Source: Hymenochaete sp. R1
Lineage: Eukaryota > Basidiomycota > Agaricomycetes > Hymenochaetales > Hymenochaetaceae
DNA length: 64,000 bases
Assembly: GCA_019400425.1 (NCBI GenBank)
Contig: JAFREE010000013.1
Span: forward strand, 62,001-126,000
Direction of reading: 5' to 3'
In this document: one piece after another, positions 23,884 through 36,329 of the stretch
Position numbering within the stretch: the first letter of the stretch is position 1
Layout: each line of letters begins with the position of its first letter
Notes under the pieces: generated by a model
Seen by the model: only the letters and a program-made list of their open reading frames with translations
Told to the model about the DNA's origin: nothing
The model's database searches: none
Made by a program: the position numbers and the translations under genes

Positions 23884-26709
23884 ATGGGTCTAATGGAGGT
23901 GAGATAGTACATATAATCGATATATATGTACTGAACATTACTTGCTAGGAATTTGAGGCGTTGCTGAAGGAAGTTGTTCATGGGAAAAGGCTGTCAGTTT
24001 CCAGAATGGATAAACTAACAGAGATCGCGATGAAAAGCATGGAGGTGCGTAGAGCATTTACTTGCGGCTGTGAGACGCTCTGACCATTTATTATGTCAAA
24101 TCATAGAGTGATACGCAAGTTGTATCGATTCTCTATCGTACCCACAAGAGTCTACCCCCAAGCTCCAAGATCTCTAGTCTCTATGTTTTTGATGCCCTCT
24201 GTCGAGCTGCACGTAGCTACGCTACCAAACGCAAACTTGCTGTTGATATGTACGCAGAGAAAGGAAATAGTGCTCGCTTTCTCGTAAAGATAGAGGGTGT
24301 ATTAGACGGTCTCTTTCAGGATATTCTCTCGTCCGGTTTACCCGAAGCAAAGGTCAGTGCAGTCTTCCGCTCTGATAAATTCCTACCAGGTAGCATACAT
24401 GGAATTTTGTTACTCTTCCTCTCATTCCCAAAGGGAGCGGATCCGCGCGTAGCTAGAATCGCTGACAAAGGACACCGTCTATTACACCTCCACCTTCTCC
24501 CGTATCATTCTCGCATTTTGGCGATGAAGGTGCAAAATAGGCAAACGAGACGACCTGTCTTGAATCGCAGTCGCTCGGGATGGTGTCCAGTGTACCGGCG
24601 TCATGAAATAACCCCCCCACTATTGGCAGTTCTGCCACTGTCGCGTGATCGCGTCATGCCTTGATATGCATCGCCGAGCCTCCTTACGTCTACTTTTTTC
24701 TTGAAACTTCGCGGAAATGACCATGACCTGACGATCCGTTCTTGCATAAAAATGCGTGCTGCGTTTAGGATAAGACGAAGAAGATACTTGACATCTGGAC
24801 GAGGTCGAGCACATTTTCCACCGACGCGCTCGCCCAGTTGGAGGGCTTGACCAATGCTAAGGCGGAAACAGATATATCAAAAGGTGCTTATTATGTTTTC
24901 CTAATTCGTGTTGTTAAGTATTTCTCGTTGGCAATTCCATCCGAGACCTGTTTGCTTTCCTTCGCAAATGAATTTGTGCAATAAGATACAAAACTGAAAT
25001 GAAAAACCTTGATTGCATCTCCAGAGAAATCCCAGTCGCGGGCAGCGCCTCCGACTGATCCACGCAAACAAGCGACGCCCTCAAATGAACCCACGCCTCC
25101 CGCAACGACGTCAACTCCAGCACTTGCAGTGGTTCCCACGCCAGAGGCGGCTCAGGCGGCGCTGCTTGCCCTCTTATCATCCGCATCCGCAGCGAGTAAT
25201 GGCGCAAGCTCGTGAGTAGACGAATAAACACATACAGGGCATTCCGTTTGATCTCATGATTACATTTACCTTCTTCTAATTAGCCAAACACCACCAAATT
25301 TGTTGGCCCAATCTCGACCGATTAAGCAATCACAGGCTCCATCGAAGCCCCTCGATCAGTTACAGCTTGCCCTGCTGCAACAACTTTCGCAAACCGCCAA
25401 CGGAAGCACTTCTGGCATCCCACCTTTGGGCTCCGGTCCATTAAACACGATGAATCCTGCTATTAACAAAATTTCAAACCCTGGCCAAAGTGGCGCTCCT
25501 TCACCTACCTTACCCTCAGGATCTTCAATTGCCTCACCTGGTCCAAGTTCATACTATCAAGGTTACAACTCAAATGCTTCTTCCGGATACCCGCCGCATC
25601 AGCGACAGCAAGGTGGCTCATACGAAAGCTATGGAAGTAGTCGGTATGACCGCGATCGCTATAATCAGCAACACGATGATCGCCGACGTGGAAGCAGTAT
25701 CAGAGGCGGTCGAGGGGGATACAGAGATGCCAGTCGAGGTGACTTCCGAGGAGCGGGCTCAGGTCGGAATTTCAATGCCGAGAACCGTGGTCGGAGAGAC
25801 TCCGATGTCAGCAGTGACAGAGACTGGAACAGAGAAGGAGGGCGAGGTGGGGACAGAGACGACTACGCACATGGTCCGCCAGCATACCGACGGAAGTTTG
25901 AAAGCAGGTCGCGTAGCCCGGAACAAAGCAGATTCACTGGACGGGCACCGTACAGTCCCCCAAGGCAGGATGTACGACATGCTATGGATCAAAGAGGTCG
26001 CGAAAAACAGTTACCAGCTGGAAGTAATGGTCCAAAGACGGATGAATTTGGGCGAGAAATTCGATCTCCCTCGGGTGATCCAGAAGAGGATGGGTCAGAA
26101 GAATTGGGACAAAGATCACCAATACCGGCTTCTAGGACGGGAAAAGGTTGGAGGAGCCCATCACACGAGGAAGCATCGGAGAAATCGCGCGACTCTCGAG
26201 GCGGACTCGCTCACGGTCGAAGTCAAAGAGAGAATGACGATACACTGCAATCGGTGCCCCCACACATTCTATCCGGCCCAGTCACGGGCACGAGCGGCGG
26301 TATACAGAATAGCTTAGACAACTTCGATATATCGTCTTTCGATCCAACGGACCCGGCGGCGTGGCAAGCCTTAGCAGACACGTTTGAAGCATCGAACGGA
26401 TACAAACCTACCCAAGAGGAAATGATGCAGTTCCATGCGGCAAGCATGAGCATGGTGGTAGGTATGGGCGTGGGCATGGGTGTAGGTGTGGAACCTCCTA
26501 TGGATACTAGGACTGAAAGCGCAATATCTGCATTAGGTGCATCAGGCGACTGGGGTGCAGCGAGCTACGAGTCTTCGTACCTGCGGAGCGGTGGATTCGA
26601 AGATGTGGAAGAACCTCCTAACTCAGCGGCAAGCAGTACAACAGCTGGGAACGGTGGGCAAATGCAGAGGATAGGCGACCGGTGGATGTTTGTTCGGGAC
26701 ACGCCGTAA
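23884..26709 (+). CDS. CID-domain RNA polymerase II CTD-binding protein (SCAF/Nrd1/Seb1-like)
   Basis: Exons 23884-23898, 23949-24044, 24107-24352, 24769-24883, 25025-25211 and 25284-26709 give 694 residues. Residues 1-155 form a CTD-interacting domain: FEALLKEVVHGKRLSVSRMD, then VVSILYRTHKSLPPSSKISS, LYVFDALCRAARSYATK, FLVKIEGVLDGLFQDIL and KTKKILDIWTRSSTF. CIDs bind the phosphorylated C-terminal repeat of RNA polymerase II and act in transcription termination or 3'-end processing. Downstream the protein is Gln/Pro- then Arg/Gly/Ser-rich (RGGYRDASRGDFRGAG and RS dipeptides), suggesting RNA association. I see no RRM, unlike yeast Nrd1. The C terminus reads RIGDRWMFVRDTP. The first exon is only 15 nt and intron 3 is 416 nt, the longest in this gene. 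Confidence 0.85.
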
Positions 26710-26797
26710 TAATAAAGAAGGGCCTTCTTGTGGGCTATCCATGCGATCAAGTCAACAATTATAATCATTCAAGACGAGCGGATCTTTTCTTTTTCGT

Positions 26798-28025
26798 TTA
26801 TTCATATCCCTCCTCCAATCTTGATAACTCATAGTTATTTATTTCGTTACTCCTCGATTGTTGGAAACTTTCTTCTTCACCACCTTCCTTGTATAAAATC
26901 CTAGGTCTGCCCGCAAGACCCTTTGTGTGGAGACATGCGCGGAATGGGCTGTGCCAGTAGGAAAAGAATCCTACGAAGCTAGCGAAAATGCCGATGAGAC
27001 CACCGACTATAACGTCTTCTTTGTGGTGCCTCTGAACTGAAATCAGACACAGTAACGAAATGAAGAGACTAGGCTCACATAATCCTCGACTCTTGACATC
27101 GCGACCCAAGTTGCATAGGCAAGAGGCAGTAACGTAATGACTTCCCGTCCCAATCGCGACCCAATAATCCACGATTTGTTAGCCGGGATATGAGTACTGA
27201 AGCTCCAGGCTGCTGTGTGAGTGGATAGAAATAAGAAAAGAAAGGTCATCCCGGAAAAGGCGGTTGAAGAGTGGCCAGAAGGAAACGACTTTCTGCCATC
27301 GAGGATGTCATCAAATTTTCTACACGCCCTATTAAAATTGCACACGGAAAGGCAAGGATGGAAATAAACGAACCCGGTACATTCATTCATGGCTTCTCCC
27401 CATTTACACCTTGCAAGGAAGTCGGGTCGTAATCGCCCTGAAGTCATGGTCAGTTTCTTTTACTTTCAATATACGATCTACCGTACCGGCACGATTCTTA
27501 ATGCACACTGTTATGAGATGCGCAAGAGCCCTAATCAGAGGAGGAGAGTAAGGTATTGCTCTTCCTCGTACGTGTAAACTCGAGCGTACTTGGAGACCCA
27601 GATCCCGAGAGCGCCGTGATGCAGACAAATCAACGAACGCTTCTTGAGAGAAACACCCAGTATGATGATAAGCGGTATCAGTAGCGCGGTCAGTCTATTC
27701 GTGAATCCGCTAATTCTGAAGAAAATGAGTACTCGGATCCAAATGAAAATGAATGAAAGGAAATATACTGATTTTTCTTGTGTGGATGACTTATGAACGG
27801 ATCGTCCAACAAAAACTCGCGCTCGAAGACAGGTAGAAAGTTCACAAAGCCTGAAGCTATCCATAATAAACATGCGATCAACCTGAGATAACGTAGTGAA
27901 ATTCATAAGTTGAGCAACGACTCGCAGGAGTGAGAGACGCGCCAATCACCGCCATATGCAATAGAAAACCAGTCAAGGGCGCCGGGTCCGAAAATATTAT
28001 TCATGGCATTTACAAGATTGACCAT
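26798..28025 (-). CDS. Lipid phosphate phosphatase (PAP2 superfamily, Dpp1/Lpp1-like)
   Basis: Exons in transcription order: 28025-27922, 27882-27769, 27715-27590, 27530-27487, 27437-27374, 27328-27079, 27031-26798; 311 residues. All three phosphatase motifs are present: KNRAGRLRP (K-x6-RP), FPSGHSS (PSGH) and SRVEDYRHHKEDV (SR-x5-H-x3-D). The acid pair, catalytic His and phosphate-binding Lys/Arg are intact. Hydrophobic segments alternate as expected for a six-helix membrane enzyme. The early motif VFEREFLLDDPFISHPH matches the fungal diacylglycerol pyrophosphate phosphatase type. It would dephosphorylate phosphatidate and related lipids in the vacuole, ER or Golgi membrane. The first intron boundary (after residue ~34) is the least certain join. 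The gene is divergent from the DNA methyltransferase with 231 nt between start codons. Confidence 0.92.
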
Positions 28026-28256
28026 GGCTTAGCTGAGGCTGCGGGTCGCGGTGCGGGCACGAAACAGACGGTGGAGAAGATGTGAGAAGGTTGTGGTAAA
28101 CAGATTGGGAGCTGAGCTGAGCGCTGAGTAAGCTGAGTAATGAACGCGTCGTCGCGTCGCGCCTTCCAGCTCGTCTCTCTCGCTCACTCTTCCGTTTTTA
28201 CCGCCATCACAACGCGTCCCTCTGACGCCCAACTCTTGTCTTTCAGGACTTCCCTT
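28026..28256. promoter_or_regulatory. short bidirectional promoter, LPP / DNMT5-type gene
   Basis: Only 231 nt separate the two divergent start codons (115 nt if the methyltransferase starts at the alternative ATG 28140). It contains CTGAG-rich repeats at about 28105-28135 (gctgagctgagcgctgagtaagctgag in part). Both promoters must lie here or overlap the 5' ends. Confidence 0.5.
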
Positions 28257-31200
28257 ATGGCGAAGCCCAAGTCTGGTGCAGCGCAGAAAGGCCAGGCGAC
28301 TTTGAATGCGTTCATCAAGAAGAAGACCGTAAGGAACGACGTGAAGGAGGAGGAGGAAGAAGACATGCGCGTGTCTAGTGACGCGGACGAGCCAATGGGC
28401 AAGGACAGCGATGTAAACAATGACGACTTTGATGCGGAAGATATTAATGAAGATACTGAAGGAGCTGACTATGGCGACGTTGAAATGGATGGTACTGGAG
28501 AGGTTGAAGCCGGTCCTGTCGATAAAAGGGCAGCACCTTCAAACTCGCACCTCCCTCCAATAAGCAACATCCCTGCCATCTTCACTGACCTTGTCGGTCA
28601 AATCCCTGACATTAAGAAAGTCACCGATCGTATCAAGGGCAGGAAATTACGTGTCGCGACCATGTGCTCGGGAACTGAATCGCCTTTGCTAGCTCTGGAT
28701 CTCATCAAAGACTCCATTGCAGAACTTTTTGAGACCAAACTTGACATCGAGCACGTCTTCTCGTGCGAAATCGAACCCTTCAAACAAGCGTATATCGAGC
28801 GCAATTTTTCGCCCCCAATTCTGTTCAGAGACATCTGTGAGCTGGGTGATGATGAAGCGTGAGTCATTTTCTCGATGCATTTTTATTCATTCCTAACTCA
28901 GTCGCCAGAACCACGGCTTATGGGTCTCAAGTCCCAGTTCCAGGAGACGTGGATATGTTGATCGCTGGCACATCCTGCGTTGACTACTCACAGTTGAACA
29001 ATGAGAAGCAAGACATCGACGCGAATGGGGAATCCGGTCGAACTTTTCGTGGAATGATGTCGTGGGTCGAGAAACATCGACCTCCCCTCGTCATCCTCGA
29101 AAACGTCTGTAGCGCTCCCTGGCCTCGGGTTGTGCAATACTTCGAGAAGAAGAACTATAGTGCACAATTCATGCGTGTCGATACCAAAAACTACTACGTC
29201 CCGCACACACGTACACGTGTGTATCTTCTTGCTGTCAACCAACGCAAATCGAGCATTCCGGACACATGGAGTAAGCTAGTGGGGAAGCTGCAACGCCCAG
29301 CGTCGACGACCCTCGATAGTTGGATGCTCCCGACCGACGACCAACGTATCCACCAAGCGCGTCAAAAATTGGTACAAGAAAGTTTTGGTTCTCTTGATCG
29401 TCGTACTGGGCGGACAGATTGGGGTCGTTGCGAGTCTCGTCATCAACGCGCACGCTTGGAAGAAGCGCTGGGTCCAAAACGACCTCTCACGAGCTGGGAT
29501 GATGGAGGTTATTGCAAGTTGCCGGATTTTGCGTGGGGTGACTGGGGCATTGTCCAGGTCGAGCGTGTATGGGATTTGATGGATATTACTCTTCTACGAT
29601 ATGCGAAGAATGGGATTGATCCTTCGTTTAAAACGTGAGTTTTTGTTCTGATGTATTTGATCAAGTGTTGATATACCACACAGACAAGTTTGGAATTTGT
29701 CTCAGAACGTAGACCGAGAGATTGGGTCAAAACGGCTAGGCGTCTGCCCATGCCTCACCCCATCCATGATTCCTTATATCACTAATCGTGGTGGGCCTAT
29801 GGTCGGGCTTGAAGCGCTCTCAATGCAGGGTTTGCCTATTGATAAGCTGCTCCTGACTCGCGAAACCGAGGATCAACTGGCCGATCTTGCCGGTAACGCT
29901 ATGTCAACGACAGTCGTAGGCGCTTGCATGCTCGCAGCTATGGTTGTTGGAAAGAGCCTCCTTAAGGTCGGTGACGACACAGACACATACGAGGAAAAGG
30001 CAGGTAATACTGATGTCGATGCGAATAAAGGAGACGGCATGCATGCTACGGAGGAAGTCGATATCGAGGCGCACGTTACTGGGGAGGAAAGACTGACCGT
30101 GTCACCTCTTGACCTATCGTCAGTAGCCGAGAGCTCTATGCCCGATCTGCTCAAGAGGGCTGGCTCTAGTTCCCGCCTTTGCGAATGCGAAGGTCGCACA
30201 GATATGACTTCGCGAACACTCAACCGTTGCGAGGACTGCGATTCAACTTCCTGCGAAAAGTGCGGTGGAAGGCCCGAACATAACTACCGACCCATCGATT
30301 TCTCCAACAATCCACGCCTTGCTCCTTTTCACTTTTCTCGGGAGCTTAAATCGTGTTTGCCCATGAGCATCTCGTTCAAAGGTATTACGGGCAATTTATT
30401 GGACGAACTAAAGGAGTCGGAAGGCCTTGGCATCTCCGCCAGAAAATGGGAAGCGTGGCGCTCATCTGTACTGCGTGCTGCTGCATCTGAGCAGCGTTTC
30501 GTCGAACTCAAACGCCAGGAACTTTGGAGTGCGACCTTCAAGTCCCCAGATGGTACACTTGAACTATTGCTCCACCCTCAGCAGCCGGAATGGCGCTTTT
30601 TTGCCAAGGCTTCGGAAGACGAGCCTGCAAACAGTGAAGTGCGGAAGATGTTGGAGGTCCCAATTGCTCGCATGCGTTGTACGGACGGACTGCTGAAGGG
30701 ATCCTGGGAGATTGCTTTGCCAAAACAGTCCACCGTTAAGGTTAGTATCAGAGGTGTGGGAGAGCAAGTCCCCGCTTGGCAAGCACGCCTTGGTCTACTC
30801 AACGAATACAAGGACTGGAAAGTATACTCAGATCTCGAAGTGAAGGTATCCGAAGATCTGAAGGGTATCTTTGATCGTGACATCTCAGGCGTTTATACCT
30901 TGTACGACAGATGTGGCACCGCGACGCATGCATTACACAAAAAGCAGCCTACGGAGGACGAGAAAGGTTTTCCGTCTATGTATCTTTTCCTTGATCCGAC
31001 GCGATGTGGAACTGCGGACGAGGATCCATTCGTGTTCTCGACTTCGATTCGTAGATACCAGTTCGGCGAGACACGGCCTATCATCTGCAAGTTGGAACCG
31101 AAATGGCGTCAAGCTAGAGCTAGTTCGGAGTTCCAACCGGTCGGTTGCTTTATTCCTTCCGTTTGGGTGGATGCGAGTGATGTGACTATGCAGGTGAGAT

Positions 31201-34200
31201 ATCGAGTGTATTTGATTGCGTCTTCAAGATTCTAACATATTTTGAAGCCCTCTAAGCGGCTTGATGCCACGTTTGCAGTACCTTCGGGAGTCTTGGACGT
31301 CAAAGTCACGAGCAAAGACTGCGCAAGCGCAAGCGCACTTCTCGTCTGTAAGGTACCATTGAAGGATCAAGCGGGGGATGAATGGCCAAGGGGCAAATGG
31401 ACAGAAGTCGACAAGGTTCACGAACGTGTTACCTTCCAAGCACTAGCATGGCTCATAGAGCGTATTAAGAACATCAACGAACGCTTTGATACCTGGACCG
31501 AGGTAGCGCTCCCAGACTCACTCGAGTTTCATGCATGTCATCGATGTTCACCAGTTGCTCCGACGATCCGATGGATGAAGAACGAAAAGAATAAGGTTAG
31601 AGCTGTAGAGGATGCCTCTCAAGCTGGCGCGTACGAGCGCTCCCTCAAAAACAGACCTAGTCCATTCGTGACTCAACTGAAGCTCGATGAAGGTTCCGAA
31701 GTCGGGACAGTCAGACTAGGCGTAAACATGCCTTCCCTGATTCATCGTGCATTCTCTCGTCTCCCTTCAAAAGGAAGGTCCGACAAACCCCTATTTGCTT
31801 GGCGACTCGACACCGACTTCGTCGACCCGGCTAAGCTCAACCTTCCGAAGTTCCGTTTGATGAGCAACCGCCAGGACTCGGAGATTGATCAGCCCAAACA
31901 TTTTAGAATCCCACTTCGCTCAGAGCAGCTACGTTCGCTTGGTTGGATGCTCAAGCAAGAGTCTCTCGAAGCTGAACCTTTCGTCGAAGAGGAGATAGCA
32001 GAGGCTGTCCTGTCGCATCTGGGATGGCGCGCTCAAGGCCGAGCACAGCGACCAGTGCATGTCCGTGGCGGTGTTCTCGCCGATGAAGTTGGGTATGGGA
32101 AGACTGCTATAACGCTCGGCCTCATAGATAGCGCTAGCAAGTCTGTCAGAAAAGATCCACTTCCGTCCAAGGAATCTTTACGCGGAAAAATCTATGTCAA
32201 GGGTACGCTGATAGTCGTTCCACCTCATTTGACGCGTCAATGGGGCTCTGAAGTTAAAAAATTCACGGGTGACTACTTCGAAGTCGTAATAATTTCGACG
32301 GCAAGCAACTTAAATTCGGTCACAATCGAGGAAATACAAGACGCGGACATCGTAATTGTGGCCTCCAACCTCTTCCATAGCGGCGTATATTTGTCCAATC
32401 TGGAAGCCTTTGCGGCAGGCGGAACCCTTCCGTCTCAAGAGGGACGATTCTTCAACGCTAGGTTGGATCAATCTCTCGTTTCTCTACGTGGCCAGGTACG
32501 GCGGCTTCAAAACGAAGGTTCCCAGGCGGTTTTTGACGAAATTGTTGCATCACGGAAGAGAGGTATGATTATTGCATCTAGTGTCATTTTACCATGTTGA
32601 TCGTATCATATCCCTCAAGATAATGAAACAGACATCTTCGTGCAAAAGAAACGGCTCAAGGGAGCTAAGGCGCGTGAGGCCGCCGAATCCAAACTTGCCA
32701 AACAAAAAGACGAGAAAATCATGGATGTTGATGAAGACGAACCTAAGTTCAAGCCATCGAAGGGCGAGGTTGAGGTGCTGGTGCCCACGATGGGTGCGAA
32801 TAGGAAGAAGTCATTCATTGCTATCTCTGATGATGAGGATTACGGTACAGGACCTCCAACCTCGGAGGCACCTTCAGCGGTCGATTCGTCAGATGGAGAT
32901 GGGGATGAGCCACGCCTACGCAAACGATCAGGGAAAACCGCGATTGTGATTGACTCCGACTCAGAGGACGAAGCGCCCGCAGAAAGAGCCTCAAAGATGA
33001 AAGGCAAAGCATCGCTTCTATCAAAACTGAAGAAAGCGCCGAAACGGAAGGCCGAGTCCGACTATGAGGAATCAGATGCTGAATCAGATGTAGAAGAGGT
33101 CGGTGAGGCTGATTTCATCGTCAGCGACGACTCTGAGGACAGCTCATCCAAAAAAACTTCGAGGAAACCATCGAAACCCACCCGGCCCTCAAAACGCCCC
33201 AAGACGTCTGCTGTTTCGTCTGACATAGATATGGATGATGACGACGACTTGAGTAAGAAAAAAGTCGGCAAGAAGGGCAAAGCTGCGGCAGCGAAGAAGC
33301 CCGTGAAGCCACAGAAACTGCGCGAAGAAACAGACCCATGGAAGCTCAAGTCGAAGGCGAAAAAGGACTGGAAGTACATGCAAGCGCCTCCGCTAGAGAT
33401 GTTTCACTTCGCTCGTCTGGTCATTGACGAGTACACATATCTCGACGGGAAGATTCTTTCCTTGGTGCAGAAATTGACGGCGACACGGCGCTGGGTGCTC
33501 TCGGGTACTCCCCCGATCCATGACTTCGCATCGTTGAAGACGATTTCTGCCTTTCTCGATATTCATCTGGGCGTTGATGATGATGGCGAGGGTCAGTCGG
33601 CACAAGTGAAGAAGAGGAAGCGAGATCAGACTGGTAAGAGTATTTTACCCGGGCTCCAACAATTCGACAACTTATTGTCATTCAACTTTAGATACGGAGA
33701 AGTTCCATTCTTTCCGTGAAGTGCGCAGTCTCCAATGGCACGCTCATCGTCACGAACTTGGGCAAAGCTTTTTGGACCAGTTTGTTCGGCAGGTTGGTGC
33801 AACTTTTCTTCAATTGACATCGAACAATATAAATGATTTGCGTTTAGAATATCGCCGAAATTGATGAGATTCCTTGGGAAGAAAAGATTGAAAAGGTCAA
33901 TCTACCTGCGGCCGAACGTGCAATTTATCTCGAGCTCGAGCATCATCTCCGTGCACTAGACATGACAATCAAGCGCGGTAAGAAGACTGAAAGTGACCGC
34001 GAAAAGCGTCTCGCTCAGGCTTTAGGTGAAAGCAAGTGAGTTGAATGTACTCCATACAATATATCATGGTAAACTCATGGCGACGAATAGTTCCGCTGAA
34101 GAGGCCTTGCTCAAGCGGTGCTCTCACTTCGATCTCGACATCCAAGACGAGGAGAATGCGATGAAAGCCTGCGAGGTCATCGTCCAAGAACGTACGAAGC

Positions 34201-35348
34201 AACTCGAGGATTGCAAGCGCGAGCTCGTTCACAAACTTGAGGAAGCTCTCAAACTGCAGCAGCAAATTGGCAAGACACCAGACGAGACATACTTCCAGGA
34301 ATATGTGCGCGTCACCCGCGATGAAGGTGTAGGCGACAAGGAGGCTTCAGCAACTGCAATAGATTTGCTGAAATCAGCTGGTATCGATGGCCCACTGTCG
34401 AACTTGACCAATAAGCCTTTGGACGTGAGAAAAGACAAATCAAAGTCCAAAGGCAAAGGCAAAGACGACAGCGACATCAAGGACCTTATCTGGGATGTCC
34501 GCGAACAGACCCATGATATTCGCCGCCTGACCAAAGAGCTTGTTGGCCGTGTGCGTTCACTTCGCTACTTCACGGTCGTCCGAGATCTCCAGCGTCAAGC
34601 CGAAGCACCGCCGACTATCAATTGTCCCATGTGCGGCAACGCCAAGGTCCCCATTGAGGACATTGCTGTACTTTCGTCTTGTGGACATACCGGCTGCATG
34701 AAATGTGTCGTTGAGAGCGCGGAAAGGGAAGAATGTGTATACGCGAAGTCAGGGGCATGCCGCGCTGCTGCCCGTATTCTGAACGTTGTGAAGGGCGATA
34801 CTCTTGGAGTTGATGATGTGAATCGGGATGGAAAGGGTCGGCACTTCGGGCTGAAGCTCGAAAAGGTTGTCGAGCTAATCAAGTACGCCTCATAATAATT
34901 TTATACTGATCATTACTAAGACACTGGCAAAAGGAAACGCATTCCTAAGTCGGATCGTATTCTCGTCTTCGTCCAGTTCCCAGATCTCATGAAAAAAGCT
35001 GCTGAAGCGTTCAACGAAAACAATGTCAGATACCTCGAAATTAAAGGCAGTGCATCTCAGAAGTCCAAAAACCTCGAGCGCTTCCAGAACAATTCCGAGG
35101 AACGTGTTTTACTTTTAACAGTAACGGACGAGAGCGCTAGCGGAGCCAACTTGACGAGCGCGAACCACGCGATTTTCTTATCCCCTTTGTTGACGGCGTC
35201 GCAAGAGGTGTATAATGCGTGCGAGACGCAGGCGATTGGTCGTGTAAGACGGTACGGACAGACAAAGCTAGTGCATATCTGGCGGTTCTTATCGACAAAT
35301 ACGATCGACATTGAAATTTACGAACAGCGGACGAGGCAGAAAGTTTGA
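28257..35348 (+). CDS. DNMT5: DNMT5-type cytosine-C5 DNA methyltransferase / SNF2 ATPase / RING protein
   Basis: Nine exons: 28257-28858, 28909-29634, 29684-31193, 31248-32562, 32632-33633, 33692-33792, 33848-34035, 34091-34882, 34934-35348; 2216 residues. Residues ~128-525 are the methyltransferase: motif I RVATMCSGTESPLLALDLI, motif IV GTSCVDYSQLNN (Cys kept, usual PCQ Pro replaced by Ser), motif VI ILENV, motif VIII HTRTRVYLLAV, motif X LAGNAMSTTVVGA. A Cys cluster lies at ~607-640. The SNF2 ATPase follows: GGVLADEVGYGKTA (Walker A, ~1224), DEYT Walker B (~1649) and VLSGTPP. A C-x2-C RING-type finger starts at ~1992, and the C-terminal helicase lobe runs from RILVFVQFPDLM to QAIGRVRRYGQ. 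This order is that of DNMT5, the ATP-dependent maintenance CG methyltransferase known from Cryptococcus; no chromodomain was seen. A Lys/Glu/Ser-rich insertion widens the first ATPase lobe. ATG 28140 is an alternative start. Confidence 0.9.
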
Positions 35349-36329
35349 TTTGTCTTCCTACCTTCACTAGTTTTTTTCCTCCCGGATGCTTTCCTGTTTT
35401 CTTGCTCTTGCATTTATGTTTTGTGATTTTGGAATAGTGTATAGATAGTAAATATGTGCTTGCTCAAAGCAATAGGCATTCAACATGCATTTCTTCGACT
35501 TCCACAGACCTAGGGAAGGTAGACTTCTTATCCAGATCAGACTGTCGTCAAAGGCGGATGTGGCCACCCGACCGGAGGTTTTGATCTCTGCCTCTTCTTT
35601 CCCTTCATCCCCCACTGACCGTCAACGCCAGCTTCGATGAATACGGCTTAAAATTGTTGACGTATGACAAAAAATGCTCAGACTGGTGCATCAGCATCTG
35701 GCGCTATCGTTTCAAGTGTATTATTCGGCGAGTTGGACTAAACATGGAGTACGGAAGCCCGGTAACAGTACGCGTAATGCCGACTTTGACTACGTTCGTC
35801 CATATCCTTCATCTCGATATAAAATATGATGCTAATTTGGAATCGGTTCTGTTTGCGGATGCAGAGAGAATTCGGCTATGCGCTCGCTGCATTGGGAAAA
35901 AGGAGGTTTACTCATCAAGGTCAATCTGGTCAGTCGTTATGCTTGCAAATTTCGGAATTGATGAGGTTCGACGTTCTACATTACATTATCTCACCCTCAG
36001 ACACGCCCGTGCTCCCCAATCCAAAACTACTACTATACATTCCCTCGCTGCTTGTCTTCCTTCAAATCGTCTATTTCGCGGCCAGTGCTTCTTTCGTTAT
36101 TCACTGGTCCTGAGCTGGAAAGAAGTATCAGGCAAGTTTCCGACTTGTCAGTACGTACTTAAGCAAGCCTCGGGATCAGCAATTGCCAAGTACCTTCATG
36201 ATGGTCCCTATGCTTATTCTAAGCCATACAACCCTGCTTCAAGTCTTTGCATCGGGAGTTCAAGTTGCTCCGCCGTGCAGTACTAAAGATGGAATACTTC
36301 ATTAATCTGAAGGCCGGGCTACCCAACGC
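35349..36329. other. intergenic, no supported gene
   Basis: Contains the 3' flank of the DNMT5-type gene and about 650 nt of open frame at 35654-36286 (210 codons) with no recognisable family, no splice-consistent extension and mixed composition. It may be relic DNA, since decayed sequence follows immediately. Confidence 0.4.

Noticed and set aside
28140..28256. N-terminal extension of the methyltransferase from ATG 28140
   Set aside because: It would leave only 114 nt to the divergent start codon. The extension looks like translated leader, whereas ATG 28257 directly precedes the basic PIP-like segment. Kept as an alternative, not the chosen start.
35654..36286. 210-codon open frame 3' of the methyltransferase gene
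   Set aside because: No domain or family resemblance, and overlapping frames of similar quality; it lies next to decayed DNA, so chance openness is likely.
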